Shown here: positions 5,681-10,263 of the stretch, in pieces | Layout of the letters: the number at the start of each line of letters is the position of its first letter | Numbering within the stretch: position 1 is the stretch's first letter | Source of the DNA: JAGLTA01 sp034660735 | GTDB lineage: Bacteria > Patescibacteriota > Patescibacteriia > JAACEG01 | Reading direction: 5' to 3' | DNA length: 10,263 nt | NCBI GenBank assembly: GCA_034660735.1 | Contig: JAYEJQ010000053.1 | Span: 1-10,263, forward strand | The notes under the pieces: generated by a model | Database searches by the model: none | What the model was told of the DNA's origin: nothing | What the model saw: the letters and a program-made list of their open reading frames with translations, nothing else | Position numbers and translations under genes: made by a program

Positions 5681-6271
5681 ATGCGCAATAATAAATCAAA
5701 TAAGTTTTTATTAGCAGTATTATTTTTTTTCGTATTTATTTTTATTTTTTCTTTTCAGGCGACAGCAACTGGCGAAACAGATTTGTATTTTTTTTGGGGT
5801 GACGGATGTCCGCATTGCTCTAACGCAAAACCTTTTTTAGAAAAGTTAAAGACAGAATATCCTAATTTGAATATCAAGTCTTATGAAATTTACAAAAATG
5901 AAGATAATAAAAAACTGTTTGCCGCGTTAGGAGATGTTTATGCGGAAGATATTCGCGGAGTGCCCGCGTTTTTTATAGGCGATGATGCTTTCGCCGGATA
6001 CACGGCATCTATGAACAGCTATATTCGCCAGTTGGTTGAAAATTGCGTAATAAATAATTGTGAATCACCGATAGAAAAATTAAACAAAAAAAAATTTGTT
6101 AATATTAATCAAAATAGCAATCAAAATAACCAAACAGGTCGTTATAATACAAAATTAAATTCTCCTGAAAAATCAGAACAAGACAGTAATATTAAATTTA
6201 TTTTTTTATCAATATTTATTGTTTTGATCGCATCTTTTATTTTTTTAAAAAAAATTAGAAATAGTAAATAA
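5681..6271 (+). CDS. Membrane-anchored thioredoxin-fold protein, CPHC active site
   Basis: This 196-residue protein begins with a basic stretch and a hydrophobic segment (about 8-27) that would export it or anchor it. The thioredoxin/glutaredoxin-like domain follows, with GDGCPHC (active-site cysteines C43 and C46) and the cis-proline loop GVPAFFIG (P95). A second pair of cysteines, C122 and C127, closes the domain. An Asn/Gln/Lys-rich linker (about 135-170) leads to a C-terminal membrane helix (about 171-190) with basic residues after it. The likely role is disulfide exchange outside the cytoplasmic membrane; the partner and direction (oxidase or reductase) are not visible. It is the first gene of an operon with the PRC-barrel gene, 4 bp away, and smpB. 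It has no Shine-Dalgarno sequence. Confidence 0.8.
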   Translation: MRNNKSNKFLLAVLFFFVFIFIFSFQATATGETDLYFFWGDGCPHCSNAKPFLEKLKTEYPNLNIKSYEIYKNEDNKKLFAALGDVYAEDIRGVPAFFIGDDAFAGYTASMNSYIRQLVENCVINNCESPIEKLNKKKFVNINQNSNQNNQTGRYNTKLNSPEKSEQDSNIKFIFLSIFIVLIASFIFLKKIRNSK

Positions 6272-6275
6272 TTTT

Positions 6276-6551
6276 ATGCCTGTAATTCAAGGAAAAAAAA
6301 TTATAGGGCTGGCGGTTCAGACCGAATCAGGCGAATCGCTTGGAAAAGTTTATGATTTTGAACTTGACGCGGATTCGCAATTAGTCGTTAAATATCATGT
6401 TAAGGAAAGTTTAATAAGGGAACTGTTTGATAATAAACTTATTATTTATCGCGATCAAGTAGTTTTAATTAACAATGATAAAATAGTTGTTGATGATGGA
6501 GTTGTTAAAAAAAAAATTAAGAAAGGCGCGGAAATGACAGCGTCAATATAA
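6276..6551 (+). CDS. PRC-barrel domain protein
   Basis: This small 91-residue protein fits the PRC-barrel fold: GKKIIGLAVQTESGESLGKVYDFELD opens with the family's 'reset to a new value and location' pattern, followed by beta-rich segments through VVKYHV and KLIIYRDQVVLINNDKIVVDDG. A Lys-rich stretch near the C-terminus could contact nucleic acid, though that is a guess. PRC-barrels occur in photosynthetic reaction-centre subunit H and in RNA-processing proteins such as RimM; in stand-alone form their role is usually unknown. It lies 4 bp after the thioredoxin-like gene and 8 bp before smpB, so all three are presumably on one mRNA. Confidence 0.75.
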   Translation: MPVIQGKKIIGLAVQTESGESLGKVYDFELDADSQLVVKYHVKESLIRELFDNKLIIYRDQVVLINNDKIVVDDGVVKKKIKKGAEMTASI

Positions 6552-6559
6552 TCGGGATT

Positions 6560-7006
6560 ATGCCTATTTTAGCAAAAAATAGAAAAGCGCTGTATGATTA
6601 TGAAATTTTAGAAAAGATTGAAGCAGGCATAGTTTTGTCTGGAGCAGAAGTAAAATCCGCAAAGGCAGGCATGGTAAATTTAAAAGGGAGCTATGTATCT
6701 TTTATAAAAGATGAGCCGTTTTTAATGAGCGCTCATATAAGCCGATATAAGCCAGCAGCGACGCGGCAAAAATTTTACGACCCAGACCAAAAACGAAAAT
6801 TGTTGTTAAATATGAAACAGATAGGTCGCCTGCGCGGCAAAATTAAATCGCAGGGCTTGACAATAGTCCCAATTTTAGTATATACTAACCGTAATCTGAT
6901 AAAAGTTGAAATCGCATTGGTTCGCGGAAAAAGAAAATACGAAAAACGCGAGATTATAAAAAAGAGAGATATTGACAGAAGGTTGAGAGAGAAGATGAAA
7001 GTATAA
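6560..7006 (+). CDS. smpB: SsrA-binding protein SmpB
   Basis: SmpB binds the tRNA-like end of tmRNA and brings it to stalled ribosomes, its C-terminal tail probing the empty mRNA channel. The 148 residues show the family's core: NRKALYDYEILEKIEAGIVL at 7-26, GAEVKS at 28-33, the KGSY strand at 42-45, and a Lys/Arg-rich tail from about 122. The tail motif reads GKRKYEKRE (123-131), where E. coli has GKKQHDKR, so the His-Asp pair is Tyr-Glu here. The length is slightly short of E. coli's 160. The partner RNA gene ssrA begins 206 bp downstream on the same strand, as in many bacteria. The start is ATG at 6560, with no strong ribosome-binding site. Confidence 0.97.
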   Translation: MPILAKNRKALYDYEILEKIEAGIVLSGAEVKSAKAGMVNLKGSYVSFIKDEPFLMSAHISRYKPAATRQKFYDPDQKRKLLLNMKQIGRLRGKIKSQGLTIVPILVYTNRNLIKVEIALVRGKRKYEKREIIKKRDIDRRLREKMKV

Positions 7007-7080
7007 AGTTATTATGTTTTTACGAGGAGTGAATAGGGCGATAACGGAATAAGCAATGAAGTAATTTTAAGAATAAGCAC

Positions 7081-7198
7081 CAAATTCAAAATTATAAATT
7101 TCAAATAAATTCAAAATTCAAATATTCAAAATTTTAAACGTTTTAGATTTGTGATTTTGGTAATTGTAATTTATTTGTTATTTGTAATTTTGAATTTG
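7081..7198. repeat. AT-rich 31-bp inverted repeat between smpB and ssrA
   Basis: Positions 7081-7111 are the reverse complement of 7168-7198 at 28 of 31 positions, and one mismatch would be a G-U pair in RNA. The intervening 56 nt are AAATTCAAA-like low-complexity sequence. The hairpin lies just ahead of tmRNA and might slow or end smpB transcription or guide tmRNA 5' processing. It may also be a dispersed intergenic repeat. Confidence 0.65.
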
Positions 7199-7212
7199 TA
7201 ATTTACAATTTT

Positions 7213-7602
7213 GGGGATGTATAGTTTTCGATGAAAAGTTCCTTTAAAAATGGCAAATCAAGTTGCTAAACTTGTTAAAAATTAGCAAATCAAATTAAGT
7301 GCAAACTTAGTTAAAAAAGTTAAAACCGCGATCGCTTCTGCTTTTGCGGTTCCAAGCTTTTCCGCAGTCGCTGTATAAACATAGGCTGCCATCAGATGCT
7401 GATTTCTGCTAAGCGATAATCTGGTGCCATATAGCAGGATCGGCGGCAATATTTTTTCTTTTGGTATGCCGCTTAAATAAAAAAGAAAAAAGTAATATTA
7501 TTTTGTCTGTTTTAAAAATATTATTTCAAAATTAAACAGGATAAATTTGTAGATCATTTTTAAAAAATTTTTTAGACAGGGGCGCGAATCCCCTCATCTC
7601 CA
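7213..7602 (+). ncRNA. ssrA: Transfer-messenger RNA (tmRNA)
   Basis: tmRNA rescues stalled ribosomes and tags the nascent protein for degradation. The acceptor stem GGGGATG (7213-7219) pairs with CATCTCC (7595-7601), including the G3-U70 pair read by alanyl-tRNA synthetase; the discriminator is A7602. The T-arm is AGGGG/CCCCT around CGCGAAT (7578-7594). Helix 2 is TTTAAAAATG (7243-7252) with CATTTTTAAA (7555-7564). PK1 is CAAG (7259-7262)/CTTG (7271-7274) interlocked with TTGCTAA (7263-7269)/TTAGCAA (7282-7288). The resume codon GCA is at 7301, 12 nt after PK1. The tag runs 25 codons to TAA at 7376-7378, beginning ANLVKKVK and ending PSFSAVAV. Downstream pseudoknots include CATCAGAT/ATCTGGTG with CTGCTA/TAGCAG (7390-7437) and GCGGCA/TGCCGC (7443-7472). 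CCA is not encoded after A7602. Confidence 0.96.
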
Positions 7603-7610
7603 CAAAGAGT

Positions 7611-7649
7611 ATTTAAACATTTAAACATTTAAACATTTAAACATTTAAA
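7611..7649 (+). repeat. Octamer tandem repeat, ATTTAAAC x4 plus a variant unit
   Basis: Four exact copies of ATTTAAAC (7611-7642) are followed by ATTTAAA (7643-7649). The array starts 9 bp after the tmRNA 3' end. It lies in the gene-free stretch 7603-7784, with the GC-rich hairpin at 7658-7687 and the infC leader hairpin. Confidence 0.9.
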
Positions 7650-7657
7650 TTGTTATC

Positions 7658-7687
7658 CTGCCCCGTCGCTCGCGAGCAGCGGGGCAG
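7658..7687. repeat. GC-rich hairpin (possible dispersed repeat or terminator)
   Basis: CTGCCCCG (7658-7665) pairs perfectly with CGGGGCAG (7680-7687), and the loop contains the palindrome GCTCGCGAGC (7668-7677). It is strikingly GC-rich against its surroundings. No immediate U-run follows, so it is only a fair terminator for ssrA. The TCCTG...CAGAATGA frame resembles the hairpin repeats at 8620 and 8759. Confidence 0.6.
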
Positions 7688-7725
7688 AATGATAGTTATT
7701 TTTGTTTTTAATATTTAGACTTTGA

Positions 7726-7759
7726 CAATTTTTTTGTAGGAATTTTTACAAAAAAATTG
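7726..7759 (+). promoter_or_regulatory. Perfect 13-bp hairpin ahead of infC
   Basis: CAATTTTTTTGTA (7726-7738) pairs exactly with TACAAAAAAATTG (7747-7759) around an 8-nt loop, ending 25 bp before the infC start. A TTGACA (-35-like, 7722-7727) overlaps its left edge, but the -10 at the right distance (TTTACA, 7745-7750) is poor. It may be an infC leader structure or attenuator. Confidence 0.5.
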
Positions 7760-7784
7760 TTGAAAATAAAAAAAATTTTAATCA

Positions 7785-8339
7785 ATGCGTTGTACTAGAA
7801 AAAAATCTAAAAAGATAGTTCAAAAAAAATTCAGAGTTGATAATAAAATTTTTGCGTCAAAAGTGAAACTGATTGACGGCGATGGAAAATTTGTCGGAAT
7901 TATAGACACTTTAGAAGCGATAGAGATGGCGCATAAAAAAAATTTATCATTAGTTGAAGTTTCTCCGAAAGAAGATCCTCCGATCGCTAAAATTTTAGAT
8001 TACGGCAAAATGCAATACAAGAAACAGAAAGACGCGAGAAAACAGAGAGCGCAGCAGAAAAAAGCGGAAACAAAAACAATAAAACTCTCTTTTAGAATCG
8101 GCAAGCATGATTTAGATTTCCGCGCGAAGAAAGCGAAAAATTTTCTTTTAGAAAATAATAAAGTAAAAATAGAATTAGTCCTCAAAGGCAGAGAGCGGCA
8201 GCATACGGATTTAGCTTTTCAGATAATCAGAGATTTTGTTGAAGAATTAAAAGATGAAAAATATAGTATTATAACCGAACAGCCGATAAAAGCGCAAGGC
8301 GGAAGGCTGTCAACAATTATTATTTATAAAAAAAATTAG
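7785..8339 (+). CDS. infC: Translation initiation factor IF-3
   Basis: IF3 binds the 30S subunit, keeps it apart from 50S and checks start-codon and initiator-tRNA choice. The 184 residues have the N-domain (about 15-85) with KVKLIDGDGKFVGIID and LSLVEVSPKEDPPIAKILDYGK, a Lys/Gln-rich linker helix (about 82-95), and the C-domain with KTIKLSFRIGKHDLDFRAKKA, VLKGRERQHTDLA and the closing GGRLSTIIIYKK. Length and order are normal for the family. ATG at 7785 is chosen: an in-frame TAA at 7779 excludes a longer form and no other Met precedes the N-domain. In many bacteria infC starts with a rare codon (AUU) used for autoregulation; here it is a plain AUG, so that control is probably absent. It is first of infC-rpmI-rplT. 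Confidence 0.96.
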   Translation: MRCTRKKSKKIVQKKFRVDNKIFASKVKLIDGDGKFVGIIDTLEAIEMAHKKNLSLVEVSPKEDPPIAKILDYGKMQYKKQKDARKQRAQQKKAETKTIKLSFRIGKHDLDFRAKKAKNFLLENNKVKIELVLKGRERQHTDLAFQIIRDFVEELKDEKYSIITEQPIKAQGGRLSTIIIYKKN

Positions 8340-8340
8340 A

Positions 8341-8538
8341 ATGAAATTAAAAACAAACAAAGCGGCGGCGAAGAGATTTAAGCTCACAAAGACTAAAAAG
8401 ATTATCAAAAGAACAACTGGGCAGGATCATTTCAATTCACGAGAGCGCGGAAACACAACACGCAATAAACGTCGCGATAAAAAGATTTTAAATAAAGCAG
8501 ATACAAAAACTATTAAAAGGATGATTACGCAGTTTTAA
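8341..8538 (+). CDS. rpmI: 50S ribosomal protein L35
   Basis: This 65-residue, very basic protein begins MKLKTNKAAAKRFKLTKTKK, the L35 signature (KTKSAAAKRFK-type in most bacteria), followed by HFNSRERGNTTRNKRRDKK where others have HILTKKSRKRKRNLR. It lacks the usual Pro after the initiator Met. It starts one base after the infC stop codon, so translation is probably coupled; no separate ribosome-binding site is seen. The usual immediate follower, rplT, is displaced by 313 bp. Confidence 0.94.
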   Translation: MKLKTNKAAAKRFKLTKTKKIIKRTTGQDHFNSRERGNTTRNKRRDKKILNKADTKTIKRMITQF

Positions 8539-8619
8539 GTTTTTTTGTTATTTTGAAATAAATTTGGAATGGCAAGTATTTTAGACTTTTATAAAAAAGT
8601 TGTTAAAATAATTTTGTCG

Positions 8620-8638
8620 TCCTGAATTTAGTTCAGGA
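8620..8638 (+). repeat. Hairpin repeat, copy 1 (TCCTGAA/TTCAGGA)
   Basis: TCCTGAA (8620-8626) pairs with TTCAGGA (8632-8638) around TTTAG. The 28-base context 8615-8642 matches the reverse complement of the copy near 8759-8777 at about 23 positions, with one stem pair changed from C-G to T-A. Confidence 0.7.
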
Positions 8639-8725
8639 TCTGTAATTGTAATTCGTTACGTTATGTTTAAGAGGAGTAAATCATATTATTAACCAAATTA
8701 TAATTTAGCAAAAAACAATGACAGA

Positions 8726-8792
8726 CCCGCCTGCCTTAATGCAAGGCAATCTGGCAGGCCCTGAAATAAATTCAGGGTGACAGATCTGCGGG
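8726..8792 (-). repeat. Compound hairpin repeat with copy 2 (CCCTGAA/TTCAGGG)
   Basis: CCCGC (8726-8730) and GCGGG (8788-8792) can enclose two hairpins: GCCTGCC (8729-8735) with GGCAGGC (8753-8759), and CCCTGAA (8759-8765) with TTCAGGG (8771-8777). Flanking GTGACAGATCT and ATGACAGAC are alike. It is GC-richer than its surroundings and resembles a REP-like dispersed element. Together with copy 1 it fills the gene-free spacer 8539-8851, which otherwise shows only AT-rich sequence. Confidence 0.65.
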
Positions 8793-8851
8793 AGCGGCAG
8801 GAAACTTATTTAGCAGTTTCATAATTAATAAAAACTAAAAAAATAAAACAT

Positions 8852-9199
8852 ATGCCAAGAGTAAAAAGAGGAACAACCCATGTTAAAAAAAGAAGAAAAC
8901 TTTTAGCCAAAGTGAAAGGTTTTAAGTGGGGCAGGAAAAATCTTATTAAATTAGCCAAGACTGCCGCAACTAAAGCAGGAGCGCATGCTTATGCTGATCG
9001 CAAAAAAAAGAAGGCTAATTTTCGCAGTTTGTGGCAGATAAAAATCGGCGCGGCTGTCCGCGGGCAAGGATTGAGTTATTCTAAATTCATAGATCTGTTA
9101 AAAAAGAATAAGATTGAATTAGACAGAAAAGTTTTAGCAGGTTTAGCGCAGAATAATAGTTCGGTTTTTAATAAGATTGTTGAAAAAGTAAAAGAATAG
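8852..9199 (+). CDS. rplT: 50S ribosomal protein L20
   Basis: L20 binds 23S rRNA domain II early in large-subunit assembly. The 115 residues match the family throughout: MPRVKRGTTHVKKRRKLLAKVKGFKWGR at the N-terminal basic extension, AGAHAYADRKKKKANFRSLWQIKIGAAVR at about 43-70, and a helical C-domain with LSYSKFIDLLKKNKIELDRKVLAGLA. E. coli L20 is 118 residues, so this is full length. ATG at 8852 is the natural start. L20 represses the rpmI-rplT mRNA in E. coli and Bacillus; here the 313-bp spacer may provide its own promoter, but none was convincing. A terminator follows at 9225. Confidence 0.97.
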   Translation: MPRVKRGTTHVKKRRKLLAKVKGFKWGRKNLIKLAKTAATKAGAHAYADRKKKKANFRSLWQIKIGAAVRGQGLSYSKFIDLLKKNKIELDRKVLAGLAQNNSSVFNKIVEKVKE

Positions 9200-9224
9200 A
9201 AAAAATTTAAACAGAAGCACAAAT

Positions 9225-9255
9225 AAAAAAAACGGGAAAATTTTTCCGTTTTTTT
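9225..9255 (+). terminator. Rho-independent terminator after rplT
   Basis: An A-run then CGG pairs with CCG then seven Ts (9246-9255). Inside, GAAAA/TTTTT extends the pairing, and the T-run gives the release signal. It closes the infC-rpmI-rplT unit 25 bp after the rplT stop. Confidence 0.8.
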
Positions 9256-9257
9256 AA

Positions 9258-9286
9258 TTGACAATAAGCATTAAAACCTTTAAAAT
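9258..9286 (+). promoter_or_regulatory. tRNA-Ala promoter
   Basis: A perfect -35 TTGACA (9258-9263), a 17-bp spacer and TAAAAT (9281-9286, five of six to consensus) put the transcription start about 4 bp before the mature tRNA. It begins directly after the rplT terminator, so the tRNA is a separate unit. Confidence 0.75.
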
Positions 9287-9296
9287 AAAATTAAAA

Positions 9297-9372
9297 GGGG
9301 ATGTAGCGCAATTGGTAGCGCGTTTCCATGGCATGGAAGAGGTTATGGGTTCAAGTCCCATCATCTCCACCA
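9297..9372 (+). tRNA. tRNA-Ala (anticodon GGC)
   Basis: A full 76-nt cloverleaf with encoded CCA. The acceptor is GGGGATG/CATCTCC (9297-9303, 9362-9368) with the alanine-identity G3-U70 pair. The D-arm is GCGC/GCGC with a GG-containing loop. The anticodon arm is TTTCC-ATGGCAT-GGAAG, anticodon GGC (reads GCC and GCU). The T-arm is ATGGG-TTCAAGT-CCCAT. CCA occupies 9370-9372. The acceptor stem is identical to that of the tmRNA. Confidence 0.97.
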
Positions 9373-9650
9373 TATTGAATTAGCCGCCCGCCTGATTAAA
9401 AAAATTCTTTTAAAAAAAATCAAATATTCTTTAAGGTAGCGTAAATAACTGCTTATTGTTTTGAAACTATAATTTTTTAATTTTAATTCCTGTATAGTTT
9501 TTTTTAAAAATTATTGCATAATGTTTTAATTTTTTATATAATTAAGTTGAATACAATAATTATACATCAATAAAGGTCGATATTATACATTCAATTCGCA
9601 TAAAAGCGAGTTATGTGAAATTTTATTTTAATTATTAAATTTTTAAAATT
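9373..9650. other. AT-rich spacer without a supported gene
   Basis: The 278 bp between the tRNA and the next gene are nearly all A and T, apart from CCGCCCGCC near 9385. I see no RNA gene and only weak promoter-like strings (for example TTGAAT at 9547-9552). A small hairpin, TCGC/GCGA, lies near 9597-9611, shortly before the next gene. Confidence 0.5.
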
Positions 9651-9881
9651 ATGATTCAAATCATTTTAGTTGTCATTGCTATTGTTGCATTTTTTAAAGA
9701 AAGTATTTCTGTCACAAAAAATACTGAAATTACTCGCCCAAAAACTTTTATACTTGGTGGCTACGCCTTAATTGCCGCGCTAATAATGGGCAGTATTCCT
9801 AAATTAGCATTTTATTTAATACTTTCTTTCTTTTTTATTTTAGTTTTGATATTAAAAAAACAGAAGCAAATAAAAATTTAA
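9651..9881 (+). CDS. Small membrane protein of unknown function
   Basis: I do not recognise this 76-residue protein. It has an N-terminal hydrophobic segment (about 2-15), a polar stretch with KNTEITRPKT (about 23-32), two more hydrophobic segments (about 33-48 and 52-69, interrupted by SIPK), and a Lys/Gln-rich end. This suggests three membrane passes with the C-terminus on the cytoplasmic side by the positive-inside rule. The start is ATG at 9651, preceded by an AT-rich stretch with no ribosome-binding site, as with the other genes here. It could be co-directional with the partial membrane gene at 10138, but 256 bp separate them. Confidence 0.6.
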   Translation: MIQIILVVIAIVAFFKESISVTKNTEITRPKTFILGGYALIAALIMGSIPKLAFYLILSFFFILVLILKKQKQIKI

Positions 9882-9975
9882 TAATTAAAATAAAACTTCA
9901 CATAACAAAGCGATAAGCGGTTCCAAAAAATTTTTTTAACATATAATAAGGAGTAAAATTTTTTTTCGACCCAAA

Positions 9976-10027
9976 TTTCAATTCTTTCTTTTCTTTATTA
10001 AAAATAATAATGTAGAAAGAATTGAAA
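9976..10027. repeat. 14-bp perfect inverted repeat
   Basis: TTTCAATTCTTTCT (9976-9989) pairs exactly with AGAAAGAATTGAAA (10014-10027) across 24 nt. It lies in the 256-bp spacer between two small membrane-protein genes. No U-run follows. It could be a transcript-end structure or a regulator-binding palindrome; nothing decides between these. Confidence 0.65.
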
Positions 10028-10137
10028 CTTCGTTTCATCGGAAAAGTTATACGAAATTTTTCGGTGGCAATATCATTTTTTAAAGCTACCTCAATAATAA
10101 AGACGATTTTAATAATTATTAATTTATTCATAAATAT

Positions 10138-10263
10138 ATGCAAGAAAAAAATGTTTCTATGGAAGACGCTTTTCAAGTGTGGTGGTTCATCTTCTGGAGA
10201 ACCCTCCTCACTATAATCGGCGTTTCTCTCGTCCTCGGGGTTTTATTAAAAATCACGGGATTA
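10138..10263 (+). CDS. N-terminal part of a membrane protein, truncated by the window end
   Basis: An open frame of 42 codons runs from ATG at 10138 to the last base without a stop. It reads MQEKNVSMEDAFQVWWFIFW and continues into a hydrophobic helix with a Gly (about 23-39). The short polar head, the aromatic cluster WWFIFWR at the membrane interface and then one transmembrane segment look like the start of a real small inner-membrane protein. It is better than the overlapping frames. I do not recognise a family. A second Met at residue 8 is an alternative start. Confidence 0.6.
   Translation, partial: MQEKNVSMEDAFQVWWFIFWRTLLTIIGVSLVLGVLLKITGL

Noticed and set aside
7611..7649. CRISPR-like array
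   Set aside because: The units are 8 bp and contiguous, with no spacers.
8652..8700. A gene start after GAGGAG at 8671
   Set aside because: The downstream frames stop within a few codons.
9898..10176. 92-codon minus-strand frame
   Set aside because: Low-complexity Lys/Phe/Ile-rich, overlaps the better membrane-protein start at 10138 and covers a 14-bp inverted repeat. Cannot be excluded fully.
10022..10216. 64-codon plus-strand frame
   Set aside because: It begins inside the inverted repeat, overlaps the open frame at 10138, and its end (CGGSSSGEPSS) looks like an out-of-frame reading.

Overview
AT-rich bacterial DNA. It carries compact housekeeping genes, almost no Shine-Dalgarno sequences, several short ribosomal proteins and AT-rich hairpin spacers. 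These traits suggest a reduced-genome lineage such as the Candidate Phyla Radiation/Patescibacteria (perhaps Parcubacteria). This assignment is an inference from style and protein sequence; no search was run.

Left part (1-1546). After a bidirectional terminator (122-160) comes a repeat-rich, probably accessory locus. A phosphotransferase gene of the APH/choline-kinase fold (minus strand) is bracketed by a near-perfect 28-bp inverted repeat. Its 3' side abuts a roughly 128-nt, multi-stem folding element (278-405). A 12-bp direct repeat and a diverged longer repeat also occur on both sides. No transposase or integrase is visible. This is the most unusual part of the window.

Minus-strand block (1547-5605). 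In transcription order: a TrhP/YegQ-type U32 protein (tRNA U34 hydroxylation), ribosomal protein S15 (rpsO) and polynucleotide phosphorylase (pnp). Both rpsO and pnp have hairpin-bearing leaders where autoregulation would be expected. The U32 gene appears to be transcribed without a leader, from a promoter overlapping a divergent one.

Plus-strand block (5625-7602). A consensus promoter drives a doubly membrane-anchored CPHC thioredoxin-fold protein, a PRC-barrel protein and smpB. The tmRNA gene ssrA, SmpB's RNA partner, follows. Its tRNA-like end, pseudoknots and tag reading frame can all be read directly, and the tag is unusually long (25 codons). Together smpB and ssrA form the trans-translation ribosome-rescue pair.

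Translation cluster (7785-9372). infC (IF3), rpmI (L35) and rplT (L20) occur in the classical order, but about 310 bp of repeat-like hairpins separates rpmI from rplT. A rho-independent terminator and then tRNA-Ala(GGC) with its own promoter follow.

Right end (9373-10263). A small unrecognised membrane protein, an AT-rich spacer with an inverted repeat, and the start of another membrane protein that runs off the window.
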